Notes under the pieces: model-generated
The model's database searches: none
The model's input: only the letters and a program-made list of their open reading frames with translations
What the model was told of the DNA's origin: nothing
Source of the DNA: an uncultured Oscillospiraceae bacterium
Lineage (GTDB): Bacteria; Bacillota; Clostridia; Oscillospirales; Oscillospiraceae
Direction of reading: 5' to 3'
Assembly: GCA_934675115.1 (NCBI GenBank)
Contig: CAKUPH010000062.1
Span: 1 to 12,202, forward strand
DNA: 12,202 bases
Shown: positions 6,617-12,202 of the stretch, one piece after another
Layout of the letters: each line of letters starts with the position of its first letter
Numbering within the stretch: position 1 is the stretch's first letter
Translations under genes and position numbers: made by a program

Positions 6617-6645
6617 AGTATACCCGTCTCTGTCCTCTGCGTCAA
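6617..6645 (-). promoter_or_regulatory. Strong sigma-A promoter for the [FeFe] hydrogenase
   Basis: Minus-strand TTGACG (6640-6645), an exact 17-bp spacer, then TATACT (6617-6622): five of six matches in each box. The predicted start point is ~6610, giving a leader of about 110 bases that ends in a nearly all-purine stretch (~6510-6545) before the start codon. Confidence 0.85.
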
Positions 6646-6754
6646 GGAAAACCGGCAATTTTTACAAATTTTCTGTCCTTTGCCGCACCCGGACTCCCTG
6701 CACAGCATAGCTTATAGTGTAAAACGTAAAAAATCCCATTCAGGAGGTCTTTTC

Positions 6755-7831
6755 ATGGCGCAGCTGCAATACTTTCTGGGGGCCAACTCCCCCGCCGGCT
6801 TTTACTCCCTATATCACGAGCTGATGCCCGCGCCCAAGGCGCAGGCGGTCTACATCTTAAAAGGAGGGGCCGGCTGCGGCAAGTCCTCCTTCATGCGGCG
6901 GGTGGCCCGCCACGCCGAGGCCGCCGGGCTGGAAACGGTGCTCATCCCCTGCTCCGGCGACCCGGAGTCGCTGGACGGCCTGATCCTGCCCCAGCGGGGC
7001 GTCGCGCTGGTGGACGGCACCGCGCCCCATGTGGTGGAACCGGAGTATCCCGGGGTCATCGAGAGCTATGTGAACCTCGGCAGCTGCTACGACCGGGCGG
7101 GTCTTGCCCCCCTGCGGCAGGACGTCATGGACACCACCGCCGAATACAAGGCCTGCTACCCCCGGGCCTACCGCTGTCTGGAGGCCGCAAGCCAGCTCCG
7201 CCGGGACGGCCGGGAGCTGCTCCTCACCGACACCGTCATCCAGCGGCTCCGCCGCCGTGCGGCGGGCATCGTCAGCCGGGAGATCAGAAAAAACGGCAGC
7301 CAGCCCGGGGAGATCACCCACCGGTTCCTGTCTGCTGTCACCCACAAGGGCCGTATTTTCCTCTGGGACACCGTCGCCGCTCAGGCGAAGCGGGTCTACG
7401 AGCTGTCGGACAGCTTCGGCCTTGCCCACGAGCTGCTCTCCCCCATCCTCGCCGCCGGGACGGCGGCGGGCTGGAACGCCGTAGCCTGTCCCGATCCCAT
7501 GGCCCCCGACCGGCTGGCCCACGTCATTTTCCCGGAGCTGTCCCTCGCCTTCGTGTCCGCCGCGCCGGAGGACTCCCTCCCCCAGCGGCCTTACCGGCGG
7601 CTCCGGCTGGACGCCATGACGGATAAGGAGCTTTACCGCCGCTACCGGCCCCGGCTGCGCTTCTCCCGGAAGGTGGCCGCGGCGCTGGAGGACGAAGCTA
7701 TTTCCGCCCTCGGGCAGGCAAAGGCCGCCCACGACCGGCTGGAGTCTCTCTACAATCCCCACGTGGACTTCGACCGGGTGTATCAGATGGCGGACGGTCT
7801 GGCGGCGGAACTGCTGGCGGACCCGGAGTGA
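6755..7831 (+). CDS. P-loop ATPase, PRK06851-like family, unknown function
   Basis: A 358-residue soluble protein that I recognise as the PRK06851-type ATPase family found in Clostridia and Bacilli; no function is established to my knowledge. Walker A is GGAGCGKSS at 37-45 (YILKGGAGCGKSSFMRRVA region), followed by PCSGDPESLDGLILPQRGVALVDGTAP (65-91, of which the ALVDGT block is Walker B-like). The second half (~190-270) repeats the same layout: AVTHKG, then CPDPMAPDRLAHVIFPELSLAFVSA at 245-269. At the P-loop position, however, it reads VYELSDSFGLAHELL, so the second nucleotide site appears lost. The start is set by AGGAGG (6742-6747) 7 bases before the ATG. It is divergent from the hydrogenase, and its stop is 6 bp from that of the convergent DUF6514 gene. 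Confidence 0.75.
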   Translation: MAQLQYFLGANSPAGFYSLYHELMPAPKAQAVYILKGGAGCGKSSFMRRVARHAEAAGLETVLIPCSGDPESLDGLILPQRGVALVDGTAPHVVEPEYPGVIESYVNLGSCYDRAGLAPLRQDVMDTTAEYKACYPRAYRCLEAASQLRRDGRELLLTDTVIQRLRRRAAGIVSREIRKNGSQPGEITHRFLSAVTHKGRIFLWDTVAAQAKRVYELSDSFGLAHELLSPILAAGTAAGWNAVACPDPMAPDRLAHVIFPELSLAFVSAAPEDSLPQRPYRRLRLDAMTDKELYRRYRPRLRFSRKVAAALEDEAISALGQAKAAHDRLESLYNPHVDFDRVYQMADGLAAELLADPE

Positions 7832-7837
7832 CCCCGG

Positions 7838-8110
7838 TCACAGCCAGTCGGCCAGCACGTCCCCCAGCCCAGCGGGGGTGACGGTGTTCCGGGTGAGCAG
7901 GTCCATCAGCTCGTCGATCCGGGGAATGCTGGTGGTGACGTGGGAAGCCACCGCCGTCTGCCCCGTGCCCTCCTCCCGGATCTTCACGCCGTAGCTCTCG
8001 CAGGCGAAGGGTCCCACGTCCATCTCGTCGATGAGGATGGAATAGGCGTACCGCCGGGCACGGCCCTCCTGATCCTCCGCCCCCCGGGTGCATACCGCCA
8101 TTTCCCGCAT
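7838..8110 (-). CDS. DUF6514-type small protein
   Basis: A 90-residue soluble protein starting MREMAVCTRG. The central YGVKIREEGTG (40-50), VTTSIPRIDELMDLLTRNTVTP (58-79) and C-terminal LGDVLADWL (82-90) match what I recall of the DUF6514 family of Clostridia; no function is known. The start is fixed by AGGAGG 7 bases upstream of the ATG; longer readings into 8212 would begin inside the etfA terminator. It has its own promoter (8142-8170) and converges on the ATPase gene with a 6-bp gap and no terminator between. Confidence 0.72.
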   Translation of the reverse strand: MREMAVCTRGAEDQEGRARRYAYSILIDEMDVGPFACESYGVKIREEGTGQTAVASHVTTSIPRIDELMDLLTRNTVTPAGLGDVLADWL

Positions 8111-8141
8111 GTGAATTCCTCCTTTTCCCAGTTTTTTCTTC

Positions 8142-8170
8142 AGTATGGCGGAAACCGAAGGAAACCGCAA
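8142..8170 (-). promoter_or_regulatory. Probable promoter of the DUF6514-type gene
   Basis: Minus-strand TTGCGG (8165-8170), a 17-bp spacer and CATACT (8142-8147). The -35 hexamer is identical to that of the DUF2804 promoter. A short direct repeat, CGGTTTCC twice at 10-bp period (8149-8167), runs across the -35 and spacer. The leader would be about 25 bases and holds the AGGAGG ribosome site. Confidence 0.55.
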
Positions 8171-8191
8171 GCAAACGCTGTCGAAGGACGC

Positions 8192-8229
8192 AAAAAGCCC
8201 TCCGTCCCGCATGGGGACGGAGGGCTTTT
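8192..8229 (-). terminator. Terminator of the hbd-bcd-etfBA operon
   Basis: A perfect 12-bp stem GCCCTCCGTCCC (8197-8208) / GGGACGGAGGGC (8214-8225) with a 5-base loop, flanked by A5 (8192-8196) and T4 (8226-8229). On the minus strand it ends in TTTTT, 19 bp after the etfA stop. The same structure ends in TTTT on the plus strand, so it could act both ways, also insulating the DUF6514 promoter just beyond it. Confidence 0.92.
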
Positions 8230-8247
8230 CGAAAACCGTTCCGGTAT

Positions 8248-9354
8248 TTAGTTCTTGGAAGCCTTGTAGGCGCGGATAGCCTCGGCCAGCATGGGGCCGA
8301 CCTTGAACAGGTCGCCGGTGATGCCGTAGGTAGCCGCGTCAAAAATGGGGGCGCTGCCGTTCTTGTTGACGGCGATGATGCACTCGGAATCCTGCATACC
8401 GGCCAGATGCTGAATGGCACCGGAAATGCCGAGGGCCACATAGATCTTGGGATGGACGGTCTTGCCGGTCTGGCCCACCTGATGATCGACGCTGATGAGG
8501 CCGGCATCGACCACGGCACGGGAAGCGCCCACGACGCCGCCCAGAACATCGGCCAGCTCCTCGGCGATCTCGATGCCGCGCTTGGGGTCAGAGCTGATGC
8601 CGCGGCCCACGGACACGACCACGTCGGCACCGATGAGGTCCACCATCTTCTTGGCGGACTTCTTGATCTCCACCACGTCCACATGGATGTCGGAGGCATC
8701 CAGCTTCACGTCCACCTTCTCGAGGACGGTCTTGGCGGCAGTCTCCTCGTTGTAGGGCTGAGTCTGCATGACGCCGGGACGGACGGTGGACATCTGAGGA
8801 CGGTACAGGGGGCACACGATGGTGGCCATCAGATGGCCGCCGAAGGCCGGACGGGTCATCTTCAGGTTCTTGGTATCCTCGAACTTGGTGTTATCCACGT
8901 CGATGGTGGAGGTGGTCTTCAGGAAAGCCTTGTACTTCTCCACGTCAACGTCCAGATGGGTGCAGTCGGCGGTCAGGCCGGTGTGCAGGCGGGCGGCCAC
9001 GCGGGGGCCCAGATCGCGGCCGATGTTGGTGGCGCCGATGAGGAAGATCTCGGGCTTCTTGTCCTCCACCAGATCGCAGATGACCTTGGTGTAGCCGTCG
9101 GTGGTGTAATCCTTCAGCAGGGGATGGTCGCAGACGTACACGCGGTCAGCGCCGTAGCCGCCCAGAGCCTTGGCGTAAGTCTCGTTCAGGCCGCTGCCCA
9201 GCAGCACACCGCACAGCTCCACGCCCAGATCGTCGGCCAGCTTGCGGCCCTCGCTGAGCAGCTGGTAGCTGGTGCCGAGGATGACGCCGTCGCGCTGCTC
9301 ACAAAATACCCACACGCCCTTGAAGGCGGCAGTGTCTTTACTATTAAAAGCCAT
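8248..9354 (-). CDS. etfA: Electron transfer flavoprotein subunit alpha
   Basis: A 368-residue EtfA. It partners EtfB to carry FAD and pass electrons between NADH, ferredoxin and butyryl-CoA dehydrogenase in the cytoplasm. The N-terminal half is the alpha-domain (VWVFCEQRDG at ~14-23, GATNIGRDLGPRVAARL at ~107-123). The C-terminal half is the FAD domain with SVGRGI (~247-252), GASRAVVDAG and the signature VGQTGKTVHPKIYVALGISG (293-312) followed by AIQHLAGM. There is no N-terminal ferredoxin domain. The length is slightly above the usual ~320-340 because of a short N-terminal leader. It starts 18 bp after the etfB stop with GGGAAGGGAG upstream. Last gene of the butyrate operon. Confidence 0.97.
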   Translation of the reverse strand: MAFNSKDTAAFKGVWVFCEQRDGVILGTSYQLLSEGRKLADDLGVELCGVLLGSGLNETYAKALGGYGADRVYVCDHPLLKDYTTDGYTKVICDLVEDKKPEIFLIGATNIGRDLGPRVAARLHTGLTADCTHLDVDVEKYKAFLKTTSTIDVDNTKFEDTKNLKMTRPAFGGHLMATIVCPLYRPQMSTVRPGVMQTQPYNEETAAKTVLEKVDVKLDASDIHVDVVEIKKSAKKMVDLIGADVVVSVGRGISSDPKRGIEIAEELADVLGGVVGASRAVVDAGLISVDHQVGQTGKTVHPKIYVALGISGAIQHLAGMQDSECIIAVNKNGSAPIFDAATYGITGDLFKVGPMLAEAIRAYKASKN

Positions 9355-9372
9355 TTGTAACGCTCCCTTCCC

Positions 9373-10176
9373 TTAAATGATGTGCTTCTCGCCCAGAATG
9401 GACACCAGCTTCTCGCAGGTATCCTTGTCGGCGCCCTCCAGCATGGTGCCGGCGCCCTTCACGGGGGGAGAGAAGGACTTGTAGACCTGCGTGGGGGAGC
9501 CCTTCAGGCCGACCAGCTCCACCTTCATGGTGGGGTCGTCGGACATGGCGTTGAAATCCCACACGGTGTAGGGCTTGGCGTAGCAACCCATGATGCCGGG
9601 GACGCTCATGTAGCGGGGAGTGTTCAGCTCCTTGATGCAGGTGAGCATGCAGGGGGTCTGGACCTTGATGGTCATGTAGCCGTCCTCCAGCTCCCGGCGG
9701 ACGGTGAGCTGACCGGCCTGATAGTCGATGGCAGTGACATAGGTGACCTGGGGCAGGTGCAGCTTTTCAGCGATCTGGGGGCCGACCTGAGCGGTGTCGC
9801 CGTCGATGGCCTGACGGCCGCAGAGGATGATGTCCTCCTTCTCGACGCCGATCTTGCGGATGGCCGCGGCCAGCGTGGAGGAGGTGGCGAAGGTGTCGGC
9901 GCCGCCGAACTCACGGGCGGACACGAGGTAGGCCTCGTCCGCGCCCATGGCTAGGCACTCGCGGAGCATGGACTCCGTGGGGGCGGGGCCCATGGACAGC
10001 ACGATGACCTTGGTGTCGGGATTCTGGTCCTTGATCTGGAGGGCGGCCTCCAGAGCGTTCATATCGTCGGGGTTGGAAATGGTGTCCATGGCCGCGCGGT
10101 CCATGGTGCCGTCGGCCTTGACGGCCACCTTGCCGGAGGTGTCGGGCACCTGCTTGACACAAACAATGATTTTCAT
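9373..10176 (-). CDS. etfB: Electron transfer flavoprotein subunit beta (bifurcating type)
   Basis: A 267-residue EtfB, starting MKIIVCVKQVPDTS. The block CGRQAIDGDTAQVGPQIAE (119-137) is the extended FAD-binding loop seen in bifurcating Etfs such as the Acidaminococcus and Clostridium EtfB; mitochondrial-type EtfB, which binds AMP, differs here. This supports a second FAD and NADH-driven electron bifurcation: crotonyl-CoA and ferredoxin are reduced together with Bcd. It starts 19 bp after the bcd stop behind AGGAGGGAGAG. The tight spacing bcd-etfB-etfA indicates one transcript and equal expression of a complex. Confidence 0.97.
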   Translation of the reverse strand: MKIIVCVKQVPDTSGKVAVKADGTMDRAAMDTISNPDDMNALEAALQIKDQNPDTKVIVLSMGPAPTESMLRECLAMGADEAYLVSAREFGGADTFATSSTLAAAIRKIGVEKEDIILCGRQAIDGDTAQVGPQIAEKLHLPQVTYVTAIDYQAGQLTVRRELEDGYMTIKVQTPCMLTCIKELNTPRYMSVPGIMGCYAKPYTVWDFNAMSDDPTMKVELVGLKGSPTQVYKSFSPPVKGAGTMLEGADKDTCEKLVSILGEKHII

Positions 10177-10195
10177 TATGCTCTCTCCCTCCTGA

Positions 10196-11356
<1,161 letters not shown>

Positions 11357-11639
11357 TGAAAAATTCCTCCTTGTATGTAAGAATTCAGTCGCATAGGCTT
11401 CCGACGAATCAGAAGTCTGATGTATGTGTTTTTATGCGGTGCGTGCTCCTGCTGATACGCAGGAGCACAAACCCGCTCACGCTTCGCCTGTTCGCAACGT
11501 CGTCGCCGCAAAGTCCGCTTTCCTTCGTTTCCGCCCAGCGGCGAAAACTCCGGCCGCTTTCTTGCGGCTCCTCTCCCCACCGCACCCGCTTACGCTGGGC
11601 TGCGGCGGGGACCCCGGATGAAACGCTCAGGCGGCCTGC
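11357..11639 (-). other. Structured hbd-bcd intercistronic region, no gene
   Basis: 283 bases between the hbd stop and the bcd start with no credible coding frame and no convincing sigma-A promoter. It contains several inverted repeats: GTGCTCCTGC/GCAGGAGCAC (11443-11452/11459-11468, perfect 10 bp), a GCCGC/GCGGC hairpin near 11552-11567, and a ~10-bp stem with one mismatch (11575-11584/11601-11610). It also holds a near-direct repeat ACCCGCT[C/T]ACGCT (11470-11482 and 11584-11596) and a palindrome ATCAGA-AG-TCTGAT (11408-11421). None of the hairpins has a following T-run, so they do not look like terminators. mRNA processing or stability elements, or a remnant repeat element, are possible. 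Confidence 0.6.
11443..11468. repeat. Perfect 10-bp inverted repeat in the hbd-bcd gap
   Basis: GTGCTCCTGC and its exact complement separated by TGATAC. It would form a stable hairpin in the leader of bcd, about 90 bases before the start codon. No U-tract follows on either strand. Confidence 0.8.
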
Positions 11640-12202
11640 TTACTTGCTGTAATCAAAGAAGCCCTTGCCGGTCTTGCGGCCCAGATGGCCGGCGCGGACC
11701 AGCTTGCGCATCAGCAGAGAAGCGCGGTACTTGGGATCGTGGGTCTCGTTGTAGATGGTGTCCATGATGGCAAGGCAGACATCCAGACCCACCAGATCGC
11801 CCAGATGCAGGGGGCCCATGGGGTGGTTGGCACCCAGCTGCATGGCCTTGTCCACGTCCTCGGCGGTGGCCACGCCGGTGTAAACCAGATCGGCGGCCTC
11901 ATTGATCATGGGGATCAGGATCTTGTTCACCACGAAGCCGGGGGCTTCGGCCACCTCGATGGGGTCCTTGCCGATCTCCTGAGACAGTGCGTAGATGGTG
12001 TTGAAGGTCTCGTCAGAGGTGTTGGCGCCCCGGATGACCTCCACCAGCTTCATCACGGTGGCGGGGTTGAAGAAGTGCATGCCGATGAACTTGTCGGCCC
12101 GCTTGGTGGCCGCGGCGATGGCGGTGATGGAGATGGAAGAGGTGTTGGACGCCAGAAGGGTCTCGGGCTTGCAGTTCTTGTCCAGCTCGCCGAAGATGGA
12201 CT
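11640..12202 (-). CDS. hbd: 3-hydroxybutyryl-CoA dehydrogenase (partial, N-terminus off the right edge)
   Basis: The C-terminal 186 residues of a 3-hydroxyacyl-CoA dehydrogenase, which reduces acetoacetyl-CoA to 3-hydroxybutyryl-CoA with NAD(P)H in butyrate synthesis. The catalytic set is intact and correctly spaced in the visible part: Ser in SNTSS (residue 21), His in GMHFFNP (42), Glu in KLVEV (54) and Asn in GFVVNKIL (92), the same +12 and +50 spacing from His to Glu and Asn as in the human enzyme. The C-terminal domain continues to [13 protein letters not shown]. About 95 N-terminal residues (Rossmann NAD-binding part) lie beyond the window. The stop is 283 bp from bcd; crt and thl are not between them and may lie upstream. 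Confidence 0.95.
   Translation of the reverse strand, partial: SIFGELDKNCKPETLLASNTSSISITAIAAATKRADKFIGMHFFNPATVMKLVEVIRGANTSDETFNTIYALSQEIGKDPIEVAEAPGFVVNKILIPMINEAADLVYTGVATAEDVDKAMQLGANHPMGPLHLGDLVGLDVCLAIMDTIYNETHDPKYRASLLMRKLVRAGHLGRKTGKGFFDYSK

Noticed and set aside
6500..6658. N-terminal extension of the hydrogenase to an ATG at 6658
   Set aside because: That start lies upstream of the -35 box of the hydrogenase promoter and the extension is basic, low-complexity sequence.
5132..6754. Plus-strand open frame upstream of and in frame with the ATPase
   Set aside because: It is antisense to the hydrogenase and runs through the divergent control region. The ATPase has a clear AGGAGG and ATG at 6755, so the extension is a coincidental open frame.
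11443..11468. Hairpin as a rho-independent terminator between hbd and bcd
   Set aside because: No run of T follows on either strand; the sequence after the stem on the minus strand is GC-rich (GCACCGC).
11357..11639. Rex site or small gene in the hbd-bcd gap
   Set aside because: No TTGTTAA-like half-site is present, and the short open frames there lack ribosome sites and recognisable content.

Overview
The window looks like chromosomal DNA from a high-GC, anaerobic, butyrate-producing, spore-forming member of the Clostridia. The closest match I recognise by gene content and protein style is the Oscillospiraceae (Flavonifractor / Intestinimonas / Pseudoflavonifractor type). That placement rests on sporulation genes of the Firmicutes type (yqfC, yqfD, ylbJ), a bifurcating-type butyryl-CoA dehydrogenase/Etf set, a monomeric [FeFe] hydrogenase, strong Shine-Dalgarno sites and GC-rich codon use. 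It is an inference, not a database result.

Layout. Positions 1-2320 (minus strand) hold the end-to-end set yqfC-yqfD-phoH, with phoH running off the left edge. Next on the minus strand, with its own promoter and terminator, is a DUF2804 protein (2399-3430). Divergent from it is the sporulation membrane protein YlbJ (3567-4733, plus), followed by a 69-residue four-cysteine protein (4780-4989, plus) and a strong terminator. A monomeric [FeFe] hydrogenase (5063-6499, minus) and a P-loop ATPase (6755-7831, plus) diverge from a 255-bp control region. That region carries an excellent sigma-A promoter for the hydrogenase with a Rex-like operator on its start point. A DUF6514-type protein (7838-8110, minus) follows. 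The right third (8248-12202, minus) is the butyrate pathway, transcribed right to left: hbd (cut by the right edge), a 284-bp structured gap, bcd, etfB and etfA, closed by a strong hairpin terminator at 8192-8229.

How the genes work together. Hbd makes 3-hydroxybutyryl-CoA, and Bcd with EtfAB reduces crotonyl-CoA to butyryl-CoA. In this enzyme family that step is coupled by flavin-based electron bifurcation to ferredoxin reduction. A [FeFe] hydrogenase under NADH-sensing (Rex) control would be a natural outlet for reduced ferredoxin, so the two metabolic units may share a redox logic even though they are separately transcribed. The left half is mainly sporulation and housekeeping.

I see no CRISPR array, insertion sequence, phage gene, tRNA or rRNA. 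Most of the window is ordinary core genome. The points most worth checking are the Rex-like operator, the one-residue insertion in the hydrogenase L3 cysteine motif, the ATPase whose second half looks like a copy that has lost its P-loop, and the hairpin-rich hbd-bcd gap.
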